Assembly (NCBI RefSeq): GCF_963855985.1
Contig: NC_087095.1
Span: forward strand, 13,712,001-13,776,000
Direction of reading: 5' to 3'
Length of the DNA stretch: 64,000 nt
Source of the DNA: Ostrinia nubilalis
Taxonomy: Eukaryota > Arthropoda > Insecta > Lepidoptera > Crambidae
The notes below the pieces were generated by a model. The model was not told where the DNA came from. It made no database searches and saw nothing but the letters and a program-made list of their open reading frames with translations. Every line of letters begins with the position of its first letter. The stretch's first letter is position 1. The position numbers and the translations under genes were made by a program. Shown piece by piece: positions 46,825-59,000 of the stretch.

Positions 46825-49800
46825 ATGTTCCGAAAGTTGAATATTTTTGCCGTTTTTATCTGCTTCTGCGAGCTAGTGAGAGGAGGTAAGTTCTTTTGTT
46901 AGTTTTTAAATTAAATTTACGCACATTTGAAATAATACAAATCTTATTAATAGAAATTATCTCCATTAATGCAAGCACTAAAACTTTGCATAGATTAGTC
47001 TAATTGGTATTAATTTGATAAATCAATCATTTATTATTATTACGCTTGTTAGTGAGAAAATAATATTATAGATTTTACTTTAGACAATATCAGCCAATAT
47101 GATTTTAATTTAATTAGTAATTTGCGTAGATTCAGATCAGATATTAAATTTTAGGCATAACGTAGTTGTATTACTTATGTGATGAATTCCAATTTATTGA
47201 ACGAATGCTAGTACCTAGTCAGTCATGGAAGTTAAATTATATGTATTGCCTGATATACCAGGCCTGTTCATCTCCGCGAGTTTACATCGAAAACAAAACA
47301 CGCACGATGGCCCACCTACAGGATACAATTCGACAAGGCCTCACATACGAGCGAACATTGACTCACGCACGCGTGATCTTGTGTATGATGGAAGAAAATA
47401 AAGAAGATGGTGTACTAAATACTGTGCAGTATTTAACTGCCTAAATAATAAAAAAACACAGAATGTACTTTTTTAAGTTGCCTCAAGACACTGAGAGGTA
47501 AATAAGTAGTTAATATTCATTGAGTTATAATGTACTACCAGGCCTGTTCATCTCCGCGAGTCAAATCAAATCAAATCAAATCAAAAAATATTTATTCAGT
47601 TTAGACCACAAGTGGCACTTATGAACGTCAATAGAAAATAATAAAAAAAGAAAAGGTAGCCCTTATGGGGCACTTTACATGTCTCCTTAACTTTTGGGCC
47701 CTACCAGCGCTTCGAGACAAACATATGGCAAGTGCTGAGAAGAAACGCCGGAACAAACTCAGTCACCACTTATTGCCAGGAATTATCTAACGGTAAGAAT
47801 AGTCAAATTTAAGTACATCAAATATGTGCAGACTGAACTGACCACGCATCCTTGTCATCAATATAGTCTCGAACCTTGTAGTACCCTTTGGACATAAGGG
47901 TATTTTTTATATGTATCTTAAATTTGTTTATTGGCAATTCGACAAGGTTGTGTGGTATTTTGTTAAATATGGTAATACATTTCCCCAAGAATGAATTACC
48001 TATCTTATGCAACCTAAATGATGGAACAGCAAGTTTATTCTTATGTCTCGTGTTAAATGAGTGGACGTCACTTTTCTTAGTAAATAAATGTATATGTTTA
48101 CGGACATACATAATGTTATCAAATATGTATTGCGAAGCCACAGTCAATATATTGATTTCTTTAAAAACTTCTCTAAGCGAGTCACGTGGTTTAAGACCGT
48201 ATATTGCCCGAACAGCTCTTTTCTGTAAAATGAAAATTGATTCTATGTCTGCTGCTGAGCCCCACAGTAAAAGACCATAAGAGTTTACATCGAAAACAAA
48301 ACACGCACGATTGCCCCCTACAAGAGTACTATTCGACAAGGCCTCACATACGAGCGAACATTGACTCACGCACGCGTATTCTTGTGTATGATGGAAAAAA
48401 ATAAAGAAAATGGTGTACTAAATACTGTGCAGTATTTAACTGCCTAAATAATAATAAAAACACAGAATGTACTTTTTTAAGTTGCCTGAAGACACTGAGA
48501 GGTAAATAAGTAGTTAATATTATTCATGATAATTCATGCTAAATCATGTATTTCCTCCGCCATTTTCTGCAGATTGGCACCTCACGTCACATCATTTTAC
48601 CGAAGTCAGCCCTATAGCTTCGGCGCAGTACCGATCACTGACGTTTGTCAACAAAACTTCTGACAAACTTGCTTGACTCTTGAGACAAGCTAAATTACAC
48701 TATATTGTTAATGACATTGAGCATACATTTTTTTAAATACCTTCGCGAAGTAAAACTTCTGTACGTAGTACTTATTATTATTCTGTGGACCTACGTACTA
48801 GAGAAGACATGTCAACTAGACTGTTTCTGGCACGCAAATAGGTCCATGGACCGAAATTCAATTAGTATGTGCTCAGCGGTTGCTGTGACAACACGCTTGA
48901 GTGCAGTTTTGTTTTTTGAAATATGCCATCCTATAGACGAAAATACTGTTCAAATAACTCCAGATACATATTAAGTAAAAATTAAGGAATGACTTTTTAC
49001 CATTAAGTTGTACATTTATGCACTTTAAAACACTAATTTAATTTTAATTTGTTAATTACAAGGCGTCATCGCGGCGGCAGCCATTTTACGAAAATTTCAA
49101 AGAATAAAAATCGCAGACTTGACACTGACGCATAAATTAGTATACGAAAGGAAGGTTAAATACAGCAATAAAAAGATTTTTTTAAAGATTATAAGCACTT
49201 TGTATTGCACAAATTACTAATAGTCCCGTCTAGCCCCTTGCGTTAAGCTAAATAAGCTTGGGTTACGGGTGGGCTCACACAATAGTCGTGCGGCATCATG
49301 GATCAAACTTGTTTGAATCTCACTGCTGTTGTTCGTATGCGACTGGTTAGTTACTAAATCACCCTAATTATTGACACCTAGCTCACGAGATAGGCTAAAA
49401 TTACAATAATTGTACAGTGTGTCTGGTCACCAGTGTCCGACCCGTTAGGGCGCAGTAATATGATCAATTTAATCGACAAATCCAGTATTAAAAAATTACA
49501 GCTATTTTAATTTTTTTAGTTTCTGAGTCCGGATGGATTCATTTATTTACCAAATCTACCGATGTACAGGACCTATGAGTATAAAAGTGATTCGTTCGAC
49601 AGCTGAAAAAGTAAGCAATACGTTGTCATCAAAAGCTTCCATTTAAATTTCTTAGAAACACTTGAACGTAAAAAAAATGATGCTTCTTTTTAGATTTTTC
49701 AATGTTGCAAAAAACTAGAAAGTTTTACATTTTTAGATGCACTAAGTCATTACCTAAAAACTGATATACCTTGGCTTTAAATCAACTAGTCTAGGTGCTA

Positions 49801-52800
49801 GCTACACAGGAGATGCAGCGGTGAAAAGGAGAGGTGGGAATAGTCCCGTAACTTCTACCTCACAGCTATTATACGTGTACTCAACCACTGAGATAGTTAA
49901 CAATAGAGACAATAAAATAACTGAAAGTTTCTGACTTTCAGTTATTTGATTGGTTCTGGAGTGAAGGCGTGGGTCATCCCTAGCTTTGTTCCTACCGTGA
50001 CGAGTGGGAATTTTTCTAAAATCTCAAGATGGACTGACTGAAGATAGCAGGAAGACGCTGGGTGCAGGCCACTATCAACTGGGCGATGTGGAAATCATTA
50101 GAGGAGGCCTTTGTTCAGCAGTGGACGTCCAGTAGCTAAAATGATGATGACGATGTTTCCTTACAGTATCCAATTCAATAGGCAGAAACTAAACGTAAAC
50201 GAAGTGTCGCCTCTGTAATGGTATCATTATCTATAACTCATAATATTTCGTGCGCTGTTGGATGACAGTTTTAAACTAGAGATGGGTAATTTTTTTATCG
50301 AATTAGAAAATACCAGTTAACGATTCTCAAGGCAATATCGATTACATTAGATTTTAATCGGGAAGAAAAATAATTAATGGCTTAAGCATCAGTATGAAGC
50401 CCATACGCACTTGTAGCACAAGTAACACGATTAGCCTCAGTCCCCTAAGTTGTGAATTCGGAATCGCCAGTTGTAATTTTAAAATCGCATCACAGAGTGA
50501 AGTAACTAACACCAAAAAACGGCAGAGCGAAGTGATTTCGAATGTTTCAACTGCTACGTTTTGTCCCTTGTCTAGGAGGGCTAATTTTAGTCTAAGGGAG
50601 GGGAGCTTAGATTACATTACAGGAAACGCACAATATAATAATAAAAGAAAATAATGTAAGTAGCTGAACCTTTTTGCTATTGAGCACCATGAAAATTTAA
50701 CACAATTTAGCCGATTTGTTTATTTTCACAGTCGATTCACAATGTCTATGATGAGGCGACCGCAGGAACGTCACTATTCGTGCAATCCTATCAATGAAGT
50801 ACGACATTTTCTGGTGCAGATTTTATCGCCATAAATTATGAAACTTGATAGTCATGGATTTGACTGACAGCTGTCCGTCAAATTCCCGCCCCGCACCCCG
50901 CACTGTACATATTTTGTTCGCGATGTCTGTTTTATACGTAGTAATATTACTTCAATGTTAATATTATTCATGATAATTCATGCTAAATCATGTATTTCCT
51001 CCGCCATTTTCCGCAGTTTGGCACCTCACGTCACATCATTTTACCGAAGTCAGCCCTATAGCTTCGGCGCAGTGCCGATCACTGACGTTTGTCAACAAAA
51101 TGGTGCTTGACTCTTGAGACAAGCTAAATTACACCATATTGTTAATGCCAATGAGCATACATTTTTTTAAATACCTTCGCGAAGTAAAACTTCTGTACGT
51201 AGTACTTATTATTATTCTGTGGATATACTCAATGATGTAACATAATTAAGAATAGCTCAACGACGCTTGCTTGTTTTCATTTGATAAGGGAAGTAACACA
51301 AAATCTAAATGACGCAATGCACACATTAGCCATATTTTTAGACATGAGCAAAGCTTTTGATTTTGTCTCTCATAAGCTGCTACTTAACAAACTGGATAGA
51401 TATGGTATAAGGGGAAACGCTCTATCCTGGATAGAAAGCTATCTAACGGATCGTCAACAGTGCGTAGAAATCACAAGAATATCTGAGAATGTTAAGAAAA
51501 CATACTCATCTTCATACTGCTATTAGATGCGGTGTTCCCCAGGGTAGCGTATTAGGACCGTTGTTATTTCTTTTGTACATTAATGACTTGCCAAATGTCA
51601 CTAACCAACGATGTTTACTTTTTGCCGACGATACCACTCTTACCGTTAAATGTAAAAATAAAGAAGAGTTAGATCGTATTGCAAGTACTGAATTATGTAA
51701 AATAATAAAATGGCTTGAATGTAATAATTTGAATCTTAATGTTAATAAAACCAAATATATTAAATTTGAAGCAAAATTCAACAATGACATAAAACTACTT
51801 GACATATATTGTGACAATCGTAAAATAGAACATATAAATTCGACAAAGTTTTTAGGATTAAAAATAGATCAATTTTGTAATTGGAAAGACCATATTGACT
51901 ATATAGTTAGCAAAATTGACAGATTTGTTTACGCCCTCCGCAGAGTTAGACAAGTAGCATCTAAAGATGCAGCAGTCATGGCTTATCATGGATATGTGGG
52001 ATCTGTGCTACGATATGGTCTCATATTATGGGGAAACTCTGTGGATATGCCAAGAGCTTTTAAAGTGCAAAAGAAATGTATTCGATCAATCTGTGGGGTA
52101 CATTATTTGGATAGTTGTAAACCTCTATTCAAGGCTCTAAACATTTACCACTTCCCTGCCTATATATATTGGAAATTTCGATTTTTGTTAAAAGATACAT
52201 TCATCTCTTCGATAAAAACAAAGACTTTGATAGGCAGGAAAACTGAAAATTTGAGAATTCCTCCACAAAGATTGACCCTCTACTCAAGGAATGTGTATTG
52301 TATGGCAATAAAAATATTTAATAAATTACCCGAAGATATTAAAACATTGACATTTACTAAATTTAGAAATAATTTATTAGAATTCTTAAAACAAAAGATG
52401 TATTACACAGTCAATGAATTCCTGACAGAAAAATCTTTTTGACATTTTGTACTTGACATCTAAAAATTTCTTAAAATATGACATTGTGTATCATTGACAT
52501 TGTATGAATCTAATGTAATAATATGTTTGTGCTATTTCAATAGTTCATAATCATTTTCTGACATTTGCATGACATTCAATTAATAATGATACTACTTTTT
52601 AATATTAAAAACATAACCGTATTTTTTGTAATATTTGCACATCGTATGTACGATAGAATATGTTGGAAACTTCTCTTTTTAAAACCATTTGTAACCGTAT
52701 TCTGGCAAATAAATGATTTATTATTATTATTATTATTAAGACACATACCTACATTGTAACAATTGAGGTGAAGGTTAAGCTTGTTAAACTTTAAGGTAAA

Positions 52801-55173
52801 TATTTTATCAGGTAGTTCTGGAACTCTAGGGGACTAGGCTAATTGCAAGTTATCGTACTCAGTATGTAATAAGTTCCAGTCAGCCAACTCTTATCCATTT
52901 AATCATAAAATATAGGTATCATCATCATCATCATCACAATCCACTTCAGGAACACTTCCCTCTCTAATTTATCAGAAGAAAATGGAGAGTTTTCACGGTG
53001 GTCAGACAGGTTAGGAAGGCTATGGCTTGCTCGCATAATATGTCTCCTAACCAGTAGGGCTTATGCCATCTATGAGCAAGAGAAGGGGGTGATTCCGGCA
53101 GAGTAGACAGGACCATTGTTCTATATTCATAAAGCTTCAACCAACCAACGCGTGCAGATCTCCACCGCTGGCACGACTAGGCCAATGACTGGTCGCGCGA
53201 CCCATGACAGTCCGCGCGATCTGTCATTGACCTATGATCACGCCGTGATCGCGCCGGCGATGGCGATCTGCACGCGTCGGTGTGGTTGAAGCTTTAGCAA
53301 TATAATAACACGAAAAACGATATTTTACGATTCAGAATGCGACGTTGTAACCAAGAAGGAATGGGGGGGCCTGGAACCGACCCATGTTCAGTACCTGCCG
53401 AGACCAGTTGACCTGGTCATCATCCAGCACACAACGACTCCCATGTGCACCACCGATACAGCCTGTAAGAATGAGGTGAAGAGCATACAGGATTATCTCA
53501 TGGACTTCATGGATTGGTGGGACATTGGTTCTTCGTGAGTATTTCTTTTAATTCATAATTTATTGGTCTATTCCACTATCACCCAGGTGATCAAAGTGAA
53601 CTCCAGGCGACACTTTGGAGTTCTTTAATCACTCATGGATAAGAAGTCCACTTTGATCACCTAGGTGATCTTATCCATAGGTGATCAAAAAACACCGAAG
53701 TGTCGCCTGGAATCTAGGAATAGACCAATTATGTCTGTCATTAGCTGTTTATGTATTTTTATCGGGGGAAATTATAGATTTTGTAATGTTGCATTGTGTA
53801 AACCATTTATTATGTTGTTAATAGAATCTGTTTGTTTCCTTATAATATTATTAAGGCGATAATGCAAAGTGTAGTTCATTTCCAAGGTTATCTCTAGAGT
53901 CAATATTAATAGGGTCAACACTGACAAGAATGCACTTCTGGTGATCGAAAAGTAATAAATAGATAAATTATTTAAACAAGAAATAGTAGGGATTTTCTAA
54001 AAATACATCTAATAATCTCCAACATTTTGTCACAAACTGTTTAATCTGTGGTTATTTTTTATGGACAGTTAAGTTATTTCGTCACTGTTAATGAAACCGT
54101 TGTGGCTAAACGCAAACCGCGAAAGCCATGAAAAAAAAAGTTAATGAAACAATAGAACAACGCCAATTGAAAAAGCATGATGTGTTTGAATTTAAAATTT
54201 AAATTCTTTTTTTTTCTTTTATGGCTTTTTTCAAATAAGGAGGTTGCATACTTTGTGACTTTCAGCTTCTACGTCGGCGGCAACGGCAAGGTCTACGAAG
54301 GCCCTGGCTGGCTGCACGTGGGGGCGCACACTTACGGCTACAACAAACGCTCTATTGGCATCTCCTTCATCGGGAACTATGAAAGTAAATATTGTTTTAC
54401 CTAATACGAGTAATAGACATAGTGTGCCCGCGGCTTGAAAAACCCTCATAACTTAGGGGTATGAATAAACTTCCTATTCTCAGACCTGAATAAAGGCATA
54501 AGAATCGGTCAAGTCGTTTCGGGCGTCTTTGATACAAACATTGTGGAACGAGAATTTTATGTATTAGATGTTTCTTTCAATTAGGTACACATTGAATTTA
54601 GAGATGTAGAATATGGCTGTGGTGTGATAATTACATAATTACAGCGTCACCGTTTGAAACTAATTACAGGACCACTACAAGCGAGCTAGTAATTAGTCTT
54701 TCCTGCGAAAAAAAAAAACAAAAGAAAACTGTTTCAAAAAGTACCTATAACTTTAGAGCAAATCATTCAACAGCAAAATATTCACTTTCATTTTACCTAA
54801 ACGCCCGTATACACAAACATTACTATAAGGTCTCACAGTGCGCGTGGACGCACAGGGTGACACACGAACACAATCACAAAGCTCTTTTCAACGCTGTATC
54901 GTTTGGGAATACGGGTGAAAGACTATCATAACCTACTGTGCTACTATTAAATTTTTCCAATTTTCATTTCCAGCTGACGTGCCAACGGCTCAGCAATTGA
55001 ACGCAGTGAAGGCCCTCCTTAGGTGTGGAGTGGAGAACGGTCACCTAACCTCAAACTATCACGTGATCGGTGCCAAGCAAGTACTCGCCACTTTGAGTCC
55101 TGGCAGGAACTTGTGGGCAGAAATCAGGACTTGGCCCGAATGGATGGACGACGTCAGCTCGATCAAAAATTAA
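46825..55173 (+). CDS. short secreted PGRP, copy C (4 exons)
   Basis: Exons 46825-46885, 53336-53534, 54266-54384 and 54974-55173, phases as in A and B, open throughout and also 192 aa. Exon 1 equals that of B. Exon 2 is the most divergent: Gln29 to Glu, Gln34 to Glu, and NEVKSIQDYLMDFMDW where A has NRVKNIQDYHMDTLNW. Exon 3 is unchanged at protein level. In exon 4 the conserved zinc-ligand His160 is Ala (IGAKQV), so with Ser86 and Ser168 only one zinc ligand (His52) remains; zinc binding and amidase activity are not expected. The disulfide cysteines are kept. Intron 1 is 6.4 kb through nested elements; intron 2 is only 0.73 kb. Intact coding sequence suggests a functional, possibly specialised, receptor or decoy. 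Confidence 0.9.
47539..48788 (+). mobile_element. inner copy of the CAGGCCTG element
   Basis: Same family as the outer element: identical start, the same THAP-like stretch (about 48405-48505) and the same TCTGTGG end. It sits between 'tgtactac' and 'acctacgtacta', which are contiguous in unit B, so it is an insertion; the 6-bp duplication is imperfect (TACTAC/ACCTAC). A truncated LINE (47562-48280) interrupts it near its start. Confidence 0.7.
47562..48280 (-). mobile_element. 5'-truncated LINE (minus strand), RT C-terminus
   Basis: On the minus strand this gives the last about 150 codons of a CR1/Jockey-type ORF2 (YGLLLWG, QKRAVRAIYGL, SFLGKCITIFNKIPH), then a 3' UTR and a TTTGA repeat tail at its left end. 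GAGT is duplicated at 47558-47561 and 48281-48284. The apparent longer frame to 48369 runs into the host element, so its first about 30 codons are not LINE sequence. Same tail family as 1-269. Confidence 0.8.
51251..52734 (+). mobile_element. 5'-truncated LINE with frameshifted RT
   Basis: A CR1/Jockey-type LINE inserted in PGRP C intron 1. ATTAAG is duplicated at 51245-51250 and 52735-52740. RT motifs: IFLDMSKAFDFV (about 51327), IRCGVPQGSVLGPLLFLLYINDL (about 51525) and the catalytic LLFADDTTL (about 51615). Two frames (about 51281-51526 and 51489-52442) join through a one-base shift near 51490-51527, so the protein is broken. The 3' end has AATAAA and a TTA repeat. Confidence 0.85.
53130..53296. 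mobile_element. palindromic MITE in intron 1 (copy C)
   Basis: Counterpart of 27571-27746 and 36654-36810, with the same TAAAGCTTCAACC termini, ending 39 bp before exon 2. Confidence 0.8.
53562..53729. mobile_element. MITE in PGRP C intron 2
   Basis: Termini ATTGGTCTATTCC and GGAATAGACCAAT, with inner complementary stretches 'ctccaggcgacact / agtgtcgcctgga' and several 'aggtgatcaaag' motifs in both orientations. Present only in unit C. Confidence 0.75.
54799..54925. mobile_element. truncated MITE in PGRP C intron 3
   Basis: Starts 'acgcccgtatacacaaacat' and includes 'gcgcgtggacgcacagggtg', matching the MITE at 8611-8757 in reverse order. Its right end is diverged ('gggaatacgggtg'). It lies about 50 bp upstream of the exon 4 acceptor. 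Confidence 0.65.
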
Positions 55174-56078
55174 AAGAGATCCGTGCTAATATTATTGTCT
55201 GTCTGTTACCTATTTATGCTTAAAACTGAACCGATGTAGATAAGTGAAATTTGGAATAGAGATAGTTTTAGACCCTGGAAAAAATAGTTACAGTTTTTGT
55301 GCCAGTTTTTGAAACACGTACAGTACAAGGTAAATTGTCTTGCTTTGTAACAGTATAGCAATACATGATGCTAACTTTCAGAAAGTGTTTTTATTGCACT
55401 GTGGTAATAATATAACTTAAACTAAGTAGGTATGATAAATAGTTCCTTACAATAGAATCAGATAAAGTGAATGATATAAATAAATAAATAAAAAATATTG
55501 GCTATCTTTTCGGAACAGAAGAACAGTCTTTGAAAATCACGAAAACAAGAAATTCAAATGGCCTACCTTAAGTTCAGTGTTTATCTTGGAATTCCTTCAA
55601 TACAAAACTTTGTTTCGAGTCTTTTGGCGCAGCGCGACTTTAAATTACGCCTCAACTAAAAGAAGGAAGAAAAGAATTTAATATTGCCTTAACTAAATAT
55701 TTCTTGCTCCGAGACTTTATAGCAGTAAAACATATCGAATAAACTAGCACTAATTAATTGAAACAAATATTTTTAAAACGAGGCGTTTATTGTGGAGATC
55801 TTAGCACAAGTTCTACATTTTGTTGAAAACAAACTCAGAATGTAACCACCAGTTAATAATTTCAAAATAATAAAATATTTTACCGTTGTTTTTGACTTTT
55901 GACACCATTATAAAAGCCTTTCAATATTATGTTTACAATCGTCCTGCAATTAAATGTACTTATAAATAAATAAATTAGGAATCTTAAAACTTAAAAAAGC
56001 TTTATGTTTACTAAAATGTCCATTATAAAAAGTTGATTAAAAGATTTCTTTCTGATTCGGGATTTCTTGATTTAAACG
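55174..56078. other. PGRP C 3' flank, no further gene
   Basis: Homology to units A and B ends near 55415. Several AATAAA signals lie at about 55476-55492. Otherwise AT-rich, with nothing coding before the convergent minus-strand gene. Confidence 0.5.
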
Positions 56079-59000
56079 TTACTCTTCGCTCTCTTGGAAC
56101 TGCAATCTGACTTCATATTGTGATCGGTACCAGATCCACCAGCCGAGGGCGTGTCGCGTCGCCGCTGATACGATCCAGCAGTAGTAGCACACCTGGAAAG
56201 GTACAACTTGTAGGCTTGAAGGTTTCGTAAACTAAAGTTTCAACCACACCAACGCGTGCAGATCGCCATCGCCGGCGCGATCAAAGGCCAATGACAGGTC
56301 GCGCGACCGATGACAGTTCACGCGACCTGTCGTTTCCCTATGATCGCGCCGTGATCGCTACCCCGATATTATTGTTTTTAATTGCTCAATTACAACGGTC
56401 GGAATACCGTGCCAATTACTGTTTCTGTCACGAAATCGAATATTTTTTAAATCGGATCCGCATTGAATTTGTCGGAATTCCCCGAGGCGGAGGAATCGGA
56501 GCGGGATGCCGATCGCTCTGCGGTGCCGCTGCGGTGTTTGATGGCGAAATCGGTCACGGATAAACCCTTTTTGGCAATCGCCGGTTGAAACGTTTCTTTT
56601 TTTATTCAATTAATGGCTTCGTGCGGTTTGCACATAGCCAGTTCGTTCGTTCATTCGTTCGTTTCAGCCGAAAGACGTCCACTGCTGGACACAGGCCTCC
56701 CCCAAGGTTTTCCTCAAAGACGGTCCTGCGCCGCCCGCATAGCCAGTGTCAAGTGTTAGAAAATCAGTAAATGTATGATTAATTCACATGAATTTATTTC
56801 AATTATTACTATTTCTTAATATTTTTTCTAATTTGTTTTTAAATTATAAGTAATTATACTGACTAACGCACGTGCTTCCGACTATGCGATTGGTGGGGAA
56901 CACCCACTCCACTCGCCCCACTCTAACGGACATGATAAAAGGGCCGGGTAGCACGAGCGTTCGTCAGTGTGCGACGAGAAGTCAAAGTGTAAAGAACTCT
57001 GTAAAAGTGTAATAAAGTGTGTGAAACTACAAGGAGTCTCATTCCAGCAAGACCCCTTTCAGTTCAGAAAGCGGGATAACATTGAGATCGTGTTATTATC
57101 ACACTCAATGTAAGAACATAACGCCCAAAAAGGGAATCATGGACAAACGAAGACGCAAAAGAAAATCGGGCAGCCCTTTGACGAATGAACCTGAATCTTC
57201 TGTACGGGATTCACGGTCACAGCAGCGTCACCGCAGCCCAGTAAGCAGCAATGACTCGCCTGATAGCGAGTTCGAGTCTCCTGTGCGCAAATCACGTCGC
57301 GTCCATCGGCGTGATGACTCCAGAGGGCGTCATCATAGAAAACGACACCGACGCAGACATCGCTCGAAAGGTTCTTCACGGAGAAGTCGCCGCGACAGCA
57401 CCAGCGAGGTGGACCAGCCGGGCGCCCCGGAGCCGAAGGACAACCGCGAACAAGAACCAGGCGCAGCTGCTCCACAGCCTACCACAGTGAGTGCACCTTG
57501 TCCTAGTACTTCTGATTCTAACGTTTTAGTTAATGCATTCAAAGACCTGATACAAACTATGAAAACAGATAGCGGTAGTGAAAGATATCCATCACTAAAT
57601 GTAATTCCAGAATTCGATCCTTCAAAACGAAACCAAACAGTTGATATGTGGATCAGTAAGGTTAACGAATGTGCCCAAATTTATAATTGGACAGAAAGAC
57701 AAACCATTCATTACGCGTTACCTAAATTAACTGGTTTAGCGCAGAAATGGTATCAAGGCTTGCCTAGTTTATTGTTTTCCTGGTCTGAATGGCAAAATAA
57801 ATTAAAATTGGCCTTTCCAAGTGACGAGAATTATGCTCAATTGTTGACAGAGATGCTTGCTTGTAAAGCCAGGTTTGGCGAATCATTAGAAGAATATTTT
57901 TATGAAAAGATGGTTCTATTAAATCGCTGTAAAATCTCTGGAAAGAATGCAACTGATTGTATACTGTTCGGTATAGATGACAGATCCGTGAGAACTAGCG
58001 CTGAAGCAGCTCAATTCACGGAACCAGATAAATTACTTGTTTATCTTAGAAATGTTAGAGTACTTAAAAGAACAGATAAGTCAATCACACCTTTACAACC
58101 AAGCAACTCTGAACCAAAACGTCAGAAATTTGTTAAAAATGTTAGTAACTCTAAGCCTACCAAATGCTATAATTGTGGTGTAGAAGGACACCCTTACTAT
58201 AGATGTGAGCAGCCAATCAAGCGGTGTGACACATGTCACAAAGTTGGTCATTTAACTAACGACTGCCCAAATAAAAGTGGAACACAAAAAAGTAACACGG
58301 TTTTACGCATATCTAAAGAGCAAGATAATGATTCTAAATATTTTAAATTAGCCTCGGTAAATGGTCATAATCTAAACTCTTTTATAGATTTTGGAAGTCA
58401 ATGTACCATGATACAGGAGTCCATTGCTAAAACCTTAGTTGATTCTTGGTCAGTATCTGATTTGCCCATTTTAAGAGGGTTTGGTGATAGTGTTGTAAAT
58501 TGTTTGGGGAGATGTGAGGTTGAGATTGAAGTTGATTCAGCTAAAGCCACAGTGGAAGCACTTATCGTACCCGATAAGTTGCTGCGCGTACCAATTCTTC
58601 TCGGACAAACGTTTACAGAGCAAGATCATGTAGTTGTTTACAAAACTAAAAACAAACTTAAAATTACGTCAGATTCATTAAAAACGATTGAACTGTACGT
58701 ATCAAATCCTGTTTATATTAATAAATATACAGAAGTTGATGTTTACTCTAAACCTGAATACACTGGAGATTTATTTATTGAACCTGGCTTATGTCAACAT
58801 CATCAAAGGCAATATCAATCAATTCAAAGTGTAATAAGACTGAACAAAGGACAAGGCAAAATCATAATTAAAGGCCTTGCACCTTCAGAGTTTGAATTAG
58901 TTAAAGATACTTTGATAGTTCGAGCATTGCCTTTAAATGAGCTAGAGATATTAGATGTAAACAGAGTCGAACATAATATTCAAAATAAACCTGAGATTTC

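Larger units (their letters stand above)
47517..50956. mobile_element. 2.2-kb 8-bp-duplication transposon, unit C copy
   Basis: Second copy of the element at 39644-41883, with the same TCATTGAG / CTTCAAT ends but a different target, GTTAATAT (47509-47516 and 50957-50964). It is itself interrupted near its left end by another copy of the CAGGCCTG element (47539-48788). Aligned interiors are nearly identical to unit B, including the hairpin near 49912-49951, so both insertions are recent. Confidence 0.8.
47259..51222 (+). mobile_element. outer 0.5-kb element in PGRP C intron 1 (interrupted)
   Basis: Starts CAGGCCTGTTCATCTCCGCG and ends TATTATTATTCTGTGG, flanked by ATATAC (47253-47258, 51223-51228), which is single in units A and B. 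Its own sequence is about 520 bp (47259-47516 plus 50965-51222); the rest is the 8-bp-duplication transposon that jumped into it. Near 47400-47500 it holds a frame-shifted stretch that reads like the start of a THAP zinc finger, followed by a donor-like 'gag/gtaaat'. Probably a deletion derivative of a larger transposon. Confidence 0.7.
45014..55415 (+). repeat. tandem segmental duplication, unit C
   Basis: Third direct repeat, containing PGRP copy C. Its 5' part (to about 47258) is nearly identical to unit B. Its exons 2-4 and introns 2-3 are clearly diverged from A and B, lacking the SINE-like repeat, the fold-back and the 90-bp RTE insert. Intron 1 is swollen by nested insertions at 47259-51222 and 51251-52734. 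Confidence 0.8.

Noticed and set aside
48281..48369. N-terminal extension of the minus-strand RT frame (47818-48369)
   Set aside because: The LINE ends at 48280 by its target duplication; the codons beyond belong to the host element.
57082..57138. Longer Gag-Pol start at 57082
   Set aside because: The codon there is TTG, not ATG; the first in-frame ATG with a good context is at 57139.
57137..57542. Minus-strand open frames over the start of gag
   Set aside because: Shadow frames of the GC-richer gag coding region; no family resemblance.
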